Both the position numbers and the translations under genes were made by a program. Below, piece after piece: positions 11,096 through 21,635 of a DNA stretch of 64,000 bases (its first letter is position 1; every line of letters starts with the position of its first letter). The stretch covers positions 61,657-125,656 of the forward strand of contig JAGXGS010000032.1 of NCBI GenBank assembly GCA_024636585.1. The letters are read 5' to 3'. The notes beneath the pieces are model-generated. The model was not told the origin of the DNA. It did not search any database and saw only the letters and a list, made by a program, of their open reading frames with translations. Source of the DNA: Thiogranum sp. GTDB taxonomy: Bacteria; Pseudomonadota; Gammaproteobacteria; DSM-19610.

Positions 11096-12493
11096 ATGCT
11101 GCCCGTAATTGCACTCATTGGTCGACCGAACGTCGGCAAATCAACGCTGTTCAATCAGTTGACGCGCAGTCGCGCCGCGCTGGTTGCGGATTTCCCGGGG
11201 CTGACCCGCGATCGCCAGTACGGCAATGGCAAGCTCGGCGATCAGCCGTATCTGGTGATCGATACCGGCGGACTGGTCGGGGGCGAGCAGGGGCTGGACG
11301 GGCTGATGGCCGACCAGGTGTGGCTGGCAGTAGAAGAGGCCGATGCGCTGTTGTTCCTGCTTGACGCACGCGATGGCGTCAATCTGAGTGATCAGCAGAT
11401 TGCTCAGCGACTGCGCCGCAGTGGCAAGCCCGTATACCTGTTGCTGAATAAATCCGACGGACAGGACATAAGTCCGATAATGCCCGATGCCTTTGCGCTT
11501 GGACTGGGCGAGCTATTTCCTGTTTCTGCTTCGCAGGGTCAGGGCGTCGCCCGCGTCATCGACCGGGTATTCAGCGAGCTGCCGCAGCAACCGGATGAGC
11601 CGGTTCTGGACGCAGCAGAAAAGGGCATCAGTATTGCGGTGGTAGGCCGGCCCAATGTCGGCAAATCTACGCTGATCAACCGCATGCTCGGCGAGCAGCG
11701 GGTTTTGGCATACGACCAGCCCGGCACCACCCGGGACAGTATTTACATTCCTCTCGAGCGTGACGGTGAACAATATACGCTGATCGATACGGCCGGCGTG
11801 CGGCGGCGCAGCAAGGTTAACGAGGTGATCGAAAAGTTCAGCGTGATTAAAACGCTGCGAGCGATCAACGACGCGGATGTTGCTCTGCTGTTGCTGGATG
11901 CGCACGAGGGCGAAGTGGCCGATCAGGATGCGACACTGGCCGGACACATTCTGGAAAGCGGAACTGCGGTGGTAATCGTCATCAACAAGTGGGATGGGCT
12001 GGACGACCACCAGCGGGAATGGTTTCGCAGTCAGCTTGATCGCAAGCTGCCGTTCCTGGATTTCGCAGAGCGCTATTTCATCTCGGCGCTGCACGGCAGT
12101 GGCGTGGGCGATTTGTTCAAGGCCGTGCAAACCGCCTATCGATCCTGCTCCATCGATGTCAGCACCTCCGAGCTCACGCGCATCCTCGAGACTGCCGTGC
12201 AGGAGCATCAGCCGCCGATGGTAAGAGGGCGGCGTATCAAGTTGCGCTATGCACATCAGGGTGGTCAGAACCCGCCGGTGGTCGTGATTCACGGCAACCA
12301 GACCGAGCGGCTTCCGGCCACTTACAAGCGCTACTTGAACAACTATTTTCGTAAAGCCCTGAAGCTGGTCGGCACACCGATAAAGTTGCAGTTCAAGACC
12401 GGCGAGAATCCCTATGAGGGGCGTCGCAATGTTCTTACACCTCGACAGGAACAATCGCGCAAGCGTATGATCCGCCATGTTAAAAAACAATAA
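11096..12493 (+). CDS. der: Der, tandem-GTPase ribosome assembly factor
   Basis: Essential GTPase for 50S subunit maturation. There are two G domains, each with the P-loop GRPNVGKST: the first at residues 9-17, the second at about 183-191. NKSD and NKWD G4 motifs are present, followed by a C-terminal KH-like domain. The product is 465 residues. It lies directly after bamB in the usual order. Confidence 0.97.
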   Translation: MLPVIALIGRPNVGKSTLFNQLTRSRAALVADFPGLTRDRQYGNGKLGDQPYLVIDTGGLVGGEQGLDGLMADQVWLAVEEADALLFLLDARDGVNLSDQQIAQRLRRSGKPVYLLLNKSDGQDISPIMPDAFALGLGELFPVSASQGQGVARVIDRVFSELPQQPDEPVLDAAEKGISIAVVGRPNVGKSTLINRMLGEQRVLAYDQPGTTRDSIYIPLERDGEQYTLIDTAGVRRRSKVNEVIEKFSVIKTLRAINDADVALLLLDAHEGEVADQDATLAGHILESGTAVVIVINKWDGLDDHQREWFRSQLDRKLPFLDFAERYFISALHGSGVGDLFKAVQTAYRSCSIDVSTSELTRILETAVQEHQPPMVRGRRIKLRYAHQGGQNPPVVVIHGNQTERLPATYKRYLNNYFRKALKLVGTPIKLQFKTGENPYEGRRNVLTPRQEQSRKRMIRHVKKQ

Positions 12494-12503
12494 ATCAGGT
12501 GCG

Positions 12504-13232
12504 ATGTCCGGATCATACAAACTCACCGTCCTGTTAGGAGCACTGCTGTTGCTGCAGGGTTGTGCGGTGCGCTCACCTTACGAGGATGTTCGCGATCCGC
12601 TGGAACCGATCAATCGCGCAATCTACACATTCAATGATTCATTTGATCAATATCTGCTGAAACCAGTCGCCGAACGTTACCAGGAGCACGTGCCTGCACC
12701 GGCCCGTACCGGCGTGCGTAATTTTTTCATTAATCTCAATGTCCCCGTGACGGTGGTCAACCAGGTATTGCAGGGCAAGCCGGCTGAGGCCGCCAGCGAT
12801 ACTATGCGCTTCGGTTTCAATTCAGTATTCGGTGTGGCCGGCCTCATCGACGTGGCAAGTGACTGGGGTTTGCCGAAACATAATGAAGACTTCGGCCAGA
12901 CATTCGCAGTATGGGGCTTCGGCGAAGGCTGGTATCTGGTGTTGCCGTTCCTGGGTCCCGGCACCGTCCGCGATACCGCAGGTCTGGTGCCCGAGTCGGA
13001 ATTCAATCCCATCACCCGTTATACCGAGGGCTGGACCAGGGCGGGTGTGTCGGGATTGTTCCTGGTGAGCAAGCGGGCCGAGTTGCTGTCCGCTTCGCGA
13101 GTGCTCGACGCTGCGGCGCTGGATCCTTATCTGCAGCTCAGGGCAGCGTACCGGCAGCGACGCTGGCACGCGATCCATGATGGCAATCCTCCGGAACCTG
13201 ACTTTTTCGACGACGAACTTTTCAACGATTAA
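12504..13232 (+). CDS. mlaA: MlaA (VacJ) outer-membrane phospholipid-transport lipoprotein
   Basis: Outer-membrane lipoprotein of the Mla system, which removes misplaced phospholipids from the outer leaflet. The lipobox LLQGC places the lipidated cysteine at about residue 20. The family segment DPLEPINRAIYTFNDSFD and the GPGTVRDTAG block are clear. The ATG at 12504 is preferred because it gives a normal signal peptide; an upstream ATG at 12477 overlaps der. The product is 242 residues. Elsewhere mlaA is often unlinked to bamB-der. Confidence 0.92.
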   Translation: MSGSYKLTVLLGALLLLQGCAVRSPYEDVRDPLEPINRAIYTFNDSFDQYLLKPVAERYQEHVPAPARTGVRNFFINLNVPVTVVNQVLQGKPAEAASDTMRFGFNSVFGVAGLIDVASDWGLPKHNEDFGQTFAVWGFGEGWYLVLPFLGPGTVRDTAGLVPESEFNPITRYTEGWTRAGVSGLFLVSKRAELLSASRVLDAAALDPYLQLRAAYRQRRWHAIHDGNPPEPDFFDDELFND

Positions 13233-13247
13233 CCCCGGTCCGAGGCG

Positions 13248-13634
13248 ATGGAGCCAGCACAAAGTTCCGATGCCGCTGTTTTCTCAGCCTGGCTCGCGGA
13301 CCGTGGTGAAGACTTTCTGTTGCTGGATGATTCCGATAGCGAACAGGCGCACCTGCGCTTCATTGGTCCGTTCGAGGGCGCGAACGTGGTGTGGGACTGC
13401 CATTTCACGACCCTGGCCTCGGAGCTGCAACGCACCGGCTTCTCCAGCCTGCGCAGCTTCATTGAAATAGGTGAAGCGGCGGAACAGGGCATACCGCTGC
13501 GGGTCGGTCTGAATGTTGCCCGTGTGGACCACCCGGCAATTCTGAAAATGATGGTGATGATTCGTAACTATAAACGCCTGCACCGGGGACGACAGGAGTT
13601 CGGTGATTGCTATCCCCCGGACCGCCGTGGCTGA
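13248..13634 (+). CDS. Conserved-looking hypothetical protein
   Basis: A 128-residue soluble protein I do not recognise. It starts 15 bp after mlaA, so is probably co-transcribed. The central part (LRFIGPFEGANVVWDCHFTTL) and a later ARVDHPAILKMMVMIRNYKRL segment suggest a mixed alpha/beta fold. No signal peptide or membrane helix is seen. It ends 2 bp from the convergent Xre gene. Codon use resembles the neighbouring core genes. Confidence 0.7.
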   Translation: MEPAQSSDAAVFSAWLADRGEDFLLLDDSDSEQAHLRFIGPFEGANVVWDCHFTTLASELQRTGFSSLRSFIEIGEAAEQGIPLRVGLNVARVDHPAILKMMVMIRNYKRLHRGRQEFGDCYPPDRRG

Positions 13635-13636
13635 AC

Positions 13637-14032
13637 TCAATCGCACACCGTCACGCCGCAACGCTCCAGATACACGAGGATCAGGTGGCGATGGCTCTGG
13701 CCGCACTGGTTGAGCAGTTCCAGAAAGATTTTTCGATGGATGATCACCGGAATAGCCGTAGCGCTCATCGGCGCCACTGGCGCTGCGGATGCCGGCTGGA
13801 AATCAGACTCCCGATGTTCTACGCCATCGAGTAACGCAGGTACTACCGTCTCCAGTGCCTGGGCAATGCGCTCTATGTTGTCGAGGCCGATATTATGCTC
13901 GGCGCGTTCCACGGCACCGATATAACTCCTGTTCAATCCGCTGAGCTCTGCCAGTACTTCCTGTGACCAGCCGCGGTTGGTACGCAGCAGCCGAATACGC
14001 TGAGCCAGACGCTTCCTTGCATTCGCTTTCAT
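13637..14032 (-). CDS. Xre-family helix-turn-helix regulator (copy 1)
   Basis: A 131-residue protein with an N-terminal Xre/Cro helix-turn-helix (about residues 8-68; core GWSQEVLAELSGLNRSYIG). A C-terminal tail of unknown role follows. The segment YIGAVERAEHNIGLDNIERIAQAL is nearly matched in the adjacent gene at 14074-14427, so the two are tandem paralogs. It is the last gene of a leftward xseA / M23 peptidase / xre / xre group. The target is unknown. Confidence 0.85.
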   Translation of the reverse strand: MKANARKRLAQRIRLLRTNRGWSQEVLAELSGLNRSYIGAVERAEHNIGLDNIERIAQALETVVPALLDGVEHRESDFQPASAAPVAPMSATAIPVIIHRKIFLELLNQCGQSHRHLILVYLERCGVTVCD

Positions 14033-14073
14033 AGGGTGTCATTACAGGAAATTCTGGCATTCGCGTCGACAGA

Positions 14074-14427
14074 CTATGAGTAGCAAATTGACGTTGATAA
14101 GCGGCAAATTGTTGGGCTATGCATTGGCATTGCGTCGACAGGACGCAGGTGGTTACGCGGCGTGGGATAGGCCGCGCGGGCTTCGCGTATGCCATGCGAC
14201 ATCTCCGCCTCAGTAGTGTCATGAAGCAGGTTCGCGGCCGTAGTATTCAGTGCCAGCGCCAGCTTTTCCAGATTGTCCAGACCGAGGTTGCGTTCGGCAC
14301 GTTCGACAGCACCGATATAGGTGCGGTGCAAGCCACACTGCTGCGCCAGTTGCTCCTGGCTCCAGCCACGTTGCAGGCGTAGTTGATGAACGTTGCGGGA
14401 CAGAATCCGGCGGGTGGAGTTCAGCAT
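14074..14427 (-). CDS. Xre-family helix-turn-helix regulator (copy 2)
   Basis: A 117-residue Xre-type DNA-binding protein (HTH core GWSQEQLAQQCGLHRTYIG, about residues 20-40). It shares the pattern YIGAVERAExNxGLDN with its neighbour, indicating tandem duplication, while the C-terminal halves have diverged. It starts 8 bp after the M23 peptidase stop on the same strand, so it is likely part of that operon. Confidence 0.83.
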   Translation of the reverse strand: MLNSTRRILSRNVHQLRLQRGWSQEQLAQQCGLHRTYIGAVERAERNLGLDNLEKLALALNTTAANLLHDTTEAEMSHGIREARAAYPTPRNHLRPVDAMPMHSPTICRLSTSICYS

Positions 14428-14435
14428 GCCTGAAG

Positions 14436-15293
14436 TCAGGGTTGAGGGACCGGCGGCAGTTCGCCGAGAAACAGCATTGGATCGACGCGCGCATCGTTCA
14501 GGCTGACACCCCAGTGCAGGTGCGCTCCCGTGACGCGTCCGGTTTTGCCGACTGCGCCGATGACCTCACCGGCATCCACGGCCTGTCCTGCCTCTACATC
14601 GATACGCGACAGATGACAGTACATGGTCACCAGACCCTGACCATGATCGACGAACACAGTGTTGCCGTTGAAAAAGAAGTCGCCGGTATCAGTCACCACG
14701 CCGGCAGCCGGATTGCGTATCGGTGTGCCTTCCGCTGCCGCCAGATCCAGACCGCTGTGCGGCCGGCGTGGCTGGTCATTGAAAAAGCGCCGCAGTCCGA
14801 ACGGACTGCTCATCGGACCTTCCACCGGTAGCAGAAAGCGCAGCGTAGCGGGTGTCGCGTCAGACCAGTTTTCCAGCGCCGCACTGATCCGGCGCTGTTC
14901 GCGGGTGATGCGGTCCATGTCGCGTTTTTCCGGATCGACCATGCGCTTGTTGGTGATCGTGAGGCGTTGGGTCTCGTAGGCTTTGTCACCAATCGTGAAG
15001 GTCTGCGTGCGGGGTTCTCCCTGGCCGCTGTGCACCTGTAACTGGTGCTGACCCGGTTTCACTTCCAGGTCCAGCCCGACAACGGCGGACCAGGAGTCTT
15101 TGTTCGGCAGCACCATGACCGGCTTGTCGTTGAAGGTCACTCGCTCCGGACGCGCGGTGGTGGCAAGATCGACGACTACGACACCGCCGGGCACTGCGGC
15201 GGTGGCGGGTAGATCCACTGCCAGTGCGGCGGCGGGAAGGCCGGCGACCGAGAGAATGAGACTGAACGAAAGGCTGAGTAGATAGTGCTTCAT
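14436..15293 (-). CDS. Periplasmic M23 (LytM) peptidoglycan endopeptidase
   Basis: A 285-residue secreted protein with a cleavable signal peptide ([20 protein letters not shown]), an Ig-like N-terminal domain and a C-terminal peptidase_M23 domain. The zinc ligands appear intact: H and D in PHSGLDLAA, and the HLH of GAHLHWGVSLND. It is therefore probably an active peptidoglycan hydrolase rather than an EnvC/NlpD-type activator with a degenerate site. The ATG overlaps the xseA stop (ATGA), implying coupled translation. Confidence 0.9.
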   Translation of the reverse strand: MKHYLLSLSFSLILSVAGLPAAALAVDLPATAAVPGGVVVVDLATTARPERVTFNDKPVMVLPNKDSWSAVVGLDLEVKPGQHQLQVHSGQGEPRTQTFTIGDKAYETQRLTITNKRMVDPEKRDMDRITREQRRISAALENWSDATPATLRFLLPVEGPMSSPFGLRRFFNDQPRRPHSGLDLAAAEGTPIRNPAAGVVTDTGDFFFNGNTVFVDHGQGLVTMYCHLSRIDVEAGQAVDAGEVIGAVGKTGRVTGAHLHWGVSLNDARVDPMLFLGELPPVPQP

Positions 15294-16651
15294 GATGTCT
15301 TGATTTCCTGAACCCGGCTGATGATTTGTCCTTCGGCAAGACGCGTTTCCAGCGTGTCGCCAACCTCCAGCTGTGCGGCCTGGTATACGATCGCCGCATC
15401 CTGCTGCCTGATGGTAATCGAGTAGCCGCGTTGCAGGGTTGCCAACGGGCTCACAGTCTCCAGTGCCCGACTCAGCACCGAAAGTTTCTCGCGCCGCAAT
15501 GATAGCTGTATATTTATACAGTATTTGCTGCGTTGTGCCAACTCCGCAAGGCGCGCCCGGTAGTGTGACAGGCGTTGCTGAGGACTGCGCTGACGCAGCC
15601 GCGCGGCAAGCGCCGCGAGTCGGCTCTGGCGCTGTGCCAGCCGGTGCTGCCAGGCGCGTCCGAGCCGCTGTTCCAGTTCGTCCAGCCGCTGTGCGCGCTG
15701 TTGCAGGCGACGCCCCGGGTGGGTCTGCTGCATGCGCCGGTTGAGCCATTCGAGCTGCTCGGCCTTGCGCTGCAGCCGTTGCAGTAACAGGCGTCCCAGG
15801 CGCACTTCCAGCTGCCGCAGGCGGCTTGCCAGTTCAGCCTGATCCGGGCTCAGCAGTTCGGCGGCAGCCGACGGCGTGGCGGCGCGCTGATCGGCGACAA
15901 AATCGCTGATGACCACATCGACTTCGTGACCCACCGCGGAGACGATGGGAATGCTGCATGCATACACGGCCCGCGCCACGATCTCTTCGTTGAATGGCCA
16001 CAGGTCTTCCAGCGAACCGCCGCCGCGCGTCAGCAGCAGCACATCGCATTCCGCACGCCGTTCGGCGCGCCCGATGGCGGCGACAATCTGCTGCGCAGCG
16101 CCGGCGCCCTGGACCTGAGTCGGATAGATGATCACCGGTATGGCGGGAAACCGCCGCCCCAGCACCGTCAGCACATCCCGGATCGCCGCGCCGCTCGGCG
16201 AGGTGACGACGCCAATGCTTCGCGGCAGCCGTGGCAGCGCGCGTTTGTGGTCGCTGTCAAACAGGCCTTCCTGGGATAAGCGGGTCTTGAGCTCTTCGAA
16301 GGCGCGCCGCAGAACGCCATCCCCGGCTTCCTCCAGGTGATTGATAATCAACTGATAGTTGCCGCGCGCTTCATACAGGCTGACCTGCGCCTGGACGAGC
16401 ACCTGGCTGCCGTTTTCCAGTCGGCACGGCAGCCGCAGGGCCCGATTGCGAAACAATGCGCAGCTGACCTGCGCCTGGGCGTCCTTGAGGGTGAAATAGA
16501 GGTGTCCGGAGGCCGGCCGCGACAGATTGGATACTTCGCCCTGCACCCACACGCGCGCAAAGCTGCTTTCCAGCAGTTCGCGGGCATCCCGGTTCAGGCG
16601 GGATACACTCAGCACCTCGCGACGGACGCTGTTATCCAGGGCATCGACCAT
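15290..16651 (-). CDS. xseA: Exodeoxyribonuclease VII large subunit
   Basis: Large subunit of ExoVII, a metal-dependent exonuclease degrading single-stranded DNA. The N-terminal OB-fold ([20 protein letters not shown]) is followed by the catalytic region with [10 protein letters not shown] and [10 protein letters not shown], then a long coiled coil. The ATG at 16651 gives 453 residues; a TTG at 16690 would add 13. It is divergent from guaB. Confidence 0.95.
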   Translation of the reverse strand: MVDALDNSVRREVLSVSRLNRDARELLESSFARVWVQGEVSNLSRPASGHLYFTLKDAQAQVSCALFRNRALRLPCRLENGSQVLVQAQVSLYEARGNYQLIINHLEEAGDGVLRRAFEELKTRLSQEGLFDSDHKRALPRLPRSIGVVTSPSGAAIRDVLTVLGRRFPAIPVIIYPTQVQGAGAAQQIVAAIGRAERRAECDVLLLTRGGGSLEDLWPFNEEIVARAVYACSIPIVSAVGHEVDVVISDFVADQRAATPSAAAELLSPDQAELASRLRQLEVRLGRLLLQRLQRKAEQLEWLNRRMQQTHPGRRLQQRAQRLDELEQRLGRAWQHRLAQRQSRLAALAARLRQRSPQQRLSHYRARLAELAQRSKYCINIQLSLRREKLSVLSRALETVSPLATLQRGYSITIRQQDAAIVYQAAQLEVGDTLETRLAEGQIISRVQEIKTS

Positions 16652-16707
16652 GCGCGGATCATAGCAAATTCCGACCGCGCTCTGTTGCAATCCATTTAAG
16701 ACAATGG

Positions 16708-16737
16708 TTTACCCGCAGCCGGCTGAAAAGCTATAAT
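16708..16737 (+). promoter_or_regulatory. Sigma70-type promoter for guaB-guaA
   Basis: A perfect -10 hexamer TATAAT lies at 16732-16737, with TTTACC at 16708-16713 as a four-of-six -35 match, spacing 18. It lies in the xseA-guaB divergent gap, 36 bp upstream of the guaB ATG. Assignment is from hexamer match only. Confidence 0.6.
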
Positions 16738-16773
16738 TCGCCGCTTAACTCTGACGCGACCACGGTGCCCGGT

Positions 16774-18237
16774 ATGCTGCGTATCTCCGAACAAGCCCTG
16801 ACTTTTGATGATGTTCTGCTTCTTCCCGCTCATTCCATAGTGTTGCCGAGAGATGTCAGCCTCGCCACTTCGCTGACCCGCGAGATCCAGCTCAGCATTC
16901 CGCTGATTTCAGCGGCCATGGATACCGTCACCGAGGCGCGCCTGGCGATTGCGATGGCCCAGGAAGGCGGCGTCGGCATCGTGCACAAGAATATGACCAT
17001 CGACCAGCAGGCCGCCCAGGTGCGGCTGGTGAAGAAATACGAGAGCGGCGTCATCAAGGACCCGATCACCGTGTCCCCGAGCACCACCATACGGGAAGTC
17101 CTCGAGCTGACCCGCCAGCACAATATCTCCGGCGTGCCGGTCGTGGAGGGCGAGGAGCTGGTCGGCATCGTCACCAACCGCGACACCCGCTTCGAAACCC
17201 GTTTTGACGAACCCGTGTCTTCTATCATGACCGGCAAGGACAAGCTCGTTACCGTCAAGGAAGGCGCCAGTCGCGAAGAAGTGCTCAAATTACTGCAACA
17301 GTACCGGATCGAAAAAGTGCTGGTGGTCGATGACAGCTTCAGCCTGCGCGGACTGGTGACGGTCAAGGATATCCAGAAAGCCAGCGACAAGCCCAACGCC
17401 TGCAAGGATGACCAGGGGCAGCTGCGGGTCGGCGCTGCGGTCGGCGTCGGCGCCGGCACCGACGAGCGTATCGATGCGCTGGTCAGAGCCGGTGTCGACG
17501 TGATTGTGGTCGACACTGCGCACGGCCATTCCGAAGGTGTATTGCAGCGCATCCGCTGGGTCAAGAAACACTACCCGGATCTGCAGGTGATCGGCGGCAA
17601 TATCGCCACCGCCGCCGCGGCCCGCGCGTTGGTGGAAGCCGGCGCGGACGGCGTAAAAGTCGGTATCGGACCGGGTTCCATCTGTACTACCCGCATTGTC
17701 GCCGGGGTCGGAGTGCCGCAGATCAGCGCGGTGGCCAATGTGGCGCATGAATTAAAAAATACCGGCGTACCGTTGATCGCAGATGGGGGCATTCGTTATT
17801 CCGGCGACATGGCCAAGGCGGTGGCGGCCGGCGCGTATTGCATCATGATCGGGAGCATGTTCGCCGGTACCGAAGAAGCGCCGGGCGAGGTCGAGCTGTT
17901 CCAGGGCCGTTCCTACAAGTCCTATCGTGGCATGGGATCCATGGGCGCAATGTCCACACAGCAGGGGTCCAGCGATCGCTACTTCCAGGAAGGCAGCGAA
18001 GCGGACAAGCTGGTGCCGGAAGGTATCGAAGGCCGGGTGCCTTACAAGGGTCCGCTGCAACCGGTCATTCACCAGTTGATGGGCGGACTGCGCTCCAGCA
18101 TGGGCTATACCGGTTGTTGCAACATTGAAGAGATGCGCACCAAACCCGAGTTCGTCGGTGTCACCAGTGCCGGCATGACCGAAAGTCACGTGCACGATGT
18201 CAGCATCACCAAGGAAGCCCCCAACTACCGCGTTTGA
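16774..18237 (+). CDS. guaB: IMP dehydrogenase
   Basis: Oxidises IMP to XMP with NAD+, the first committed step of GMP synthesis. The product is 487 residues. The catalytic loop [11 protein letters not shown] carries the active-site cysteine. Two CBS domains are inserted at about residues 90-205, and the flap ends with [13 protein letters not shown]. The ATG at 16774 matches the E. coli N-terminus (MLRI); an upstream GTG at 16765 would add three residues. It forms an operon with guaA 17 bp downstream. Confidence 0.97.
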   Translation: MLRISEQALTFDDVLLLPAHSIVLPRDVSLATSLTREIQLSIPLISAAMDTVTEARLAIAMAQEGGVGIVHKNMTIDQQAAQVRLVKKYESGVIKDPITVSPSTTIREVLELTRQHNISGVPVVEGEELVGIVTNRDTRFETRFDEPVSSIMTGKDKLVTVKEGASREEVLKLLQQYRIEKVLVVDDSFSLRGLVTVKDIQKASDKPNACKDDQGQLRVGAAVGVGAGTDERIDALVRAGVDVIVVDTAHGHSEGVLQRIRWVKKHYPDLQVIGGNIATAAAARALVEAGADGVKVGIGPGSICTTRIVAGVGVPQISAVANVAHELKNTGVPLIADGGIRYSGDMAKAVAAGAYCIMIGSMFAGTEEAPGEVELFQGRSYKSYRGMGSMGAMSTQQGSSDRYFQEGSEADKLVPEGIEGRVPYKGPLQPVIHQLMGGLRSSMGYTGCCNIEEMRTKPEFVGVTSAGMTESHVHDVSITKEAPNYRV

Positions 18238-18254
18238 GCGCGCGTCGAGGTTCC

Positions 18255-19838
18255 ATGTCACATCCTGATATTCATTCGCACCGGATCCTGATCGTGGATT
18301 TCGGTTCCCAGTACACCCAGCTGATCGCCCGCCGGGTGCGCGAAATCGGTGTGTACTGTGAAATTCATCCTTATGACATGGATGACGAAACGCTGAAGGC
18401 ATTTGATCCCCAGGGCGTGATCCTGTCCGGCGGACCCGAGACGGTCACTGCCGGCGAAGGTTCACCGGCAGCCCCGGCGACGGTGTTCGAACTGGACGTG
18501 CCGGTGCTGGGTATTTGTTATGGCATGCAGACTATGGCCGTGCAGCTGGGCGGCAAGGTCGAAGGCTCCGACAAGCACGAATACGGATACGCGCAGGTGC
18601 GCGCTCGCGGCCATACGCGGCTGCTGACCGACATCGAGGATCATGCCAGTGCGGAGGGCTACGGTCTGCTGGACGTGTGGATGAGCCACGGCGACCGGGT
18701 GGTCGAGATGCCGGGCGGATTTCATCTCATGGCCAGTACCGACGATGCGCCGATTGCCGGTATGGCCGATGATGAACGCGGCTACTATGGATTGCAGTTC
18801 CATCCGGAAGTGACCCACACCCGCCAGGGCGAACGCATCCTGAGGCGCTTCGTGCTGGAAATCTGCGGCTGTGAAGCCGTCTGGACGCCCGGCAACATCA
18901 TTGAAGAAAGTCTTCAGAGCATTCGCGAGCAGGTCGGTGACGACGAAGTGCTGCTGGGTCTGTCGGGCGGCGTCGATTCCTCGGTGGTTGCCGGCCTGCT
19001 GCACAAGGCCATTGGTGATCAGCTGACCTGCGTGTTCGTCGACAACGGTCTGTTGCGCCACCACGAAGGCGACCAGGTGATGGCGACCTTCGCCGAGCAC
19101 ATGGGCGTGCACGTCATTCGTGTCGATGCCGAACAGCGTTTTCTCGATGCTCTGGGTAACGAGGCTGATCCGGAACGCAAGCGCAAGATCATCGGCAACC
19201 TGTTCATCGAGGTGTTCGAGGAACAAGCAAAAAAACTCCGCAACGCAACCTGGCTGGCCCAGGGCACCATCTATCCTGACGTCATCGAATCGGCCGGCGC
19301 CAAAACCGGTAAGGCACACCTGATCAAGTCGCACCACAATGTCGGTGGCCTGCCCGAACACATGAACCTCAAACTGCTGGAACCGCTGCGTGAGCTGTTC
19401 AAGGACGAAGTGCGCAAGCTGGGTGTGGAACTCGGCCTGCCCTATGACATGGTCTATCGGCACCCGTTCCCCGGACCGGGTCTCGGTGTGCGCATCCTCG
19501 GTGAAGTTAAAAAAGAATACGCCGACCTGCTGCGGCTGGCCGACCACATCTTCATCCAGGAACTGCGCAATCACGACTTGTACGACAAGACCAGCCAGGC
19601 CTTCGCAGTGTTCCTGCCCGTCAAGTCGGTGGGCGTTACCGGCGATGGCCGCCGCTACAACTATGTGGTGGCGTTACGCGCCGTGGAGACCATCGACTTC
19701 ATGACCGCACGCTGGGCGCACCTGCCGTATGAATTCCTCGATCATGTATCGCGCCGGATCATCAACGAGATCTCCGGCATTTCCCGCGTCGTTTACGATA
19801 TTTCCGGGAAGCCGCCTGCGACTATCGAGTGGGAATGA
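18255..19838 (+). CDS. guaA: GMP synthase (glutamine-hydrolysing)
   Basis: Converts XMP to GMP using glutamine and ATP. It has an N-terminal class I glutamine amidotransferase (nucleophile in GICYGMQ, HPE triad part in FHPEVTH), an ATP pyrophosphatase domain with P-loop LSGGVDSS, and a dimerisation domain ending in PPATIEWE. The product is 527 residues. A GAGG ribosome site precedes the ATG at 18255. The 3' end of guaA is a known genomic-island integration site, and the integrase gene here begins 308 bp downstream. Confidence 0.97.
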   Translation: MSHPDIHSHRILIVDFGSQYTQLIARRVREIGVYCEIHPYDMDDETLKAFDPQGVILSGGPETVTAGEGSPAAPATVFELDVPVLGICYGMQTMAVQLGGKVEGSDKHEYGYAQVRARGHTRLLTDIEDHASAEGYGLLDVWMSHGDRVVEMPGGFHLMASTDDAPIAGMADDERGYYGLQFHPEVTHTRQGERILRRFVLEICGCEAVWTPGNIIEESLQSIREQVGDDEVLLGLSGGVDSSVVAGLLHKAIGDQLTCVFVDNGLLRHHEGDQVMATFAEHMGVHVIRVDAEQRFLDALGNEADPERKRKIIGNLFIEVFEEQAKKLRNATWLAQGTIYPDVIESAGAKTGKAHLIKSHHNVGGLPEHMNLKLLEPLRELFKDEVRKLGVELGLPYDMVYRHPFPGPGLGVRILGEVKKEYADLLRLADHIFIQELRNHDLYDKTSQAFAVFLPVKSVGVTGDGRRYNYVVALRAVETIDFMTARWAHLPYEFLDHVSRRIINEISGISRVVYDISGKPPATIEWE

Positions 19839-20146
19839 TTCCACGTCTGGCACTGGCAGGCACCTGCGGGCATCAGACAACACGTAACGCATTGTATTAA
19901 CTAGAAAATCATCATTTCTTTCTGGCACCTGCTGGCACTGGCAGGCACCGCCAAGCAAACTTTTTTAATGGTATAAATCATGGTATCGTCGCCCACAGGA
20001 TCAGGGCTGCGACAAAATACCATGCCATGTTATTCAGTGCATTCATGGTATTAAAAATCGTCAAGTCATTGATAAAAAACAATAATCATCAGAAAAACAT
20101 GCCATGAAATATCATGGTATTTTTATCCCTAGGGGGAGGACTTGTG
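19839..20146. promoter_or_regulatory. ICE left end: repeats between guaA and the integrase
   Basis: A 308-bp noncoding, AT-rich stretch. An 18-bp direct repeat, CTGGCACTGGCAGGCACC, occurs at 19847-19864 and 19932-19949. The heptamer ATGGTAT or its complement occurs at 19968-19974, 19980-19986, 20017-20023 (reverse), 20045-20051 and 20114-20120. Such clusters are what integrase arm sites or an int promoter operator look like. The attachment core itself should lie at or near the guaA stop codon, but no second copy was found in the window. Confidence 0.5.
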
Positions 20147-21340
20147 ATGCTGACGGATACCAAGCTGCGAAATTTGAAGCCCGAGGACAAACTCTACAAG
20201 GTGAACGACCGCGACGGGCTCTATGTGGCGGTGACACCAGCGGGAGGTATCTCCTTCAGATACAACTACTCGATTAGCGGTCGACAGGAAACGCTGACGA
20301 TAGGCCGGTATGGTGCTCGTGGCGTTACGCTTGCAGAAGCGCGAGAACGACTCAGCGAAGCAAAGAAGATGATCGCGGCCGGCAAATCACCGGCCAAGGA
20401 AAAGGCACGCGACAAGAAGCGTGTTAAGAATGCTGTGACGTTCGGTGCATGGGCCGAAAAATGGTTGCGTGGCTATCAGATGGCTGACTCGACACGCGAC
20501 ATGCGTAAGTCGGTATACACACGTGAACTGAAAAAGCGGTTCGGCAATCAAAAATTGTCTGAGATCACACATGAGGATCTCCGGGCAGTGACTGATTCCA
20601 TCGTCGAAAGAGGGGCTCCAGCAACAGCAGTTCATGCTCGTGAAGTGGTGTTGCAGGTCTATCGTTGGGCGATTGAGCGCGGACAGAAGGTAGAGAACCC
20701 GGCAGACATGGTGCGCCCGACAAGCATCGCCAGATTCGTACCACGCGATCGGGCTTTAGCGACTGCCGAAATTGGTCTGATGTATCGGTACATGGATCGA
20801 GTAGGGACATCGCCGCAATATAGAGCCGCGATCAAGCTGCTATTACTGACCATGGTGAGGAAATCGGAGCTGTCAAATGCGACGTGGTCAGAGATCAATT
20901 TCAGCGAAGCGATTTGGACGATTCCGAAAGAACGGATGAAACGAAGAACTCCGCATATGGTGTTCCTGTCTCGTCAGGCGCTCGACATCTTCATCGCGCT
21001 GAAAACCTTTGCTGGTGGATCCGATTACGTGCTTCCCTCTCGGTATGATTCGGACTTGCCTATGAGCGCCGCAACGTTGAATCGTGTTCTAAGCTCGACG
21101 TACAAGGCTGCGCAGAAAGATGGTGAGCAGCTTAGTAAATTTGGTCCGCACGACCTGCGCCGAACCGCTAGTACGCTACTGCATGAGGCGGGTTACAATA
21201 CAGACTGGATCGAGAAGTGTCTTGCGCATGAGCAGAAGGGAGTGAGGGCTATCTATAACAAAGCTGAGTATCGAGAACAGCGGACTGCGATGCTACAGCA
21301 TTGGGCTGATATGATTGACGAGTGGACGATCAAGCAATAA
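20147..21340 (+). CDS. int: Tyrosine site-specific integrase (P4/DUF4102 type)
   Basis: A 397-residue phage-type integrase expected to catalyse insertion at the guaA 3' end. The N-terminal DUF4102 DNA-binding domain (LTDTKLRNLKPEDKLYKVND...) is followed by a SAM-like domain and the catalytic domain. The first arginine is in TMVRKSEL, the H-x-x-R in GPHDLRRTAS, the second histidine in CLAHEQKG, and the nucleophile Tyr in RAIYNKAEY. The ATG at 20147 has a GGGGGAGGA ribosome site at good spacing. Confidence 0.93.
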   Translation: MLTDTKLRNLKPEDKLYKVNDRDGLYVAVTPAGGISFRYNYSISGRQETLTIGRYGARGVTLAEARERLSEAKKMIAAGKSPAKEKARDKKRVKNAVTFGAWAEKWLRGYQMADSTRDMRKSVYTRELKKRFGNQKLSEITHEDLRAVTDSIVERGAPATAVHAREVVLQVYRWAIERGQKVENPADMVRPTSIARFVPRDRALATAEIGLMYRYMDRVGTSPQYRAAIKLLLLTMVRKSELSNATWSEINFSEAIWTIPKERMKRRTPHMVFLSRQALDIFIALKTFAGGSDYVLPSRYDSDLPMSAATLNRVLSSTYKAAQKDGEQLSKFGPHDLRRTASTLLHEAGYNTDWIEKCLAHEQKGVRAIYNKAEYREQRTAMLQHWADMIDEWTIKQ

Positions 21341-21572
21341 CAGTAACGCCAGGGCGATCAGCCTGTTTCCCCGATCGTTTTCTCGTCTCTATCCATTCCT
21401 CTACCTCTGCCAAGTCCCAGGCAACGTTACGGCTTGTAAGCGCGATCCGTCGCGGGAATTCACCGCGCTTCTCCATATTGAAAATGGCACGTTCCGACAG
21501 CGGGATCATAGCCAGCAGAGTCTTTCTATTGATCAGGGTCTTTCCCGGCAGGTTTTGGTATCCATCGTCCAT
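21330..21572 (-). CDS. AlpA-like excisionase/transcription factor
   Basis: An 80-residue MerR-like winged-helix protein (INRKTLLAMIPLSERAI then GEFPRR and AEVEEWIETRK), typical of AlpA/Xis proteins. These activate or direct excision of integrated elements. It is convergent with the integrase gene and overlaps its 3' end by 11 bp. Its upstream region carries two of the operator-like sites attributed to the CI-like repressor, so it may be repressed in the integrated state. Confidence 0.8.
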   Translation of the reverse strand: MDDGYQNLPGKTLINRKTLLAMIPLSERAIFNMEKRGEFPRRIALTSRNVAWDLAEVEEWIETRKRSGKQADRPGVTVIA

Positions 21573-21635
21573 CGTTTTTCTCTCTGTCTCGGCAATTACA
21601 TATCCCGGGGTTTGGGTTGTTCAATGCCAAAAACA

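Noticed and set aside
18462..19574. 370-codon open frame opposite guaA
   Set aside because: Antisense shadow of guaA with no recognisable motif.
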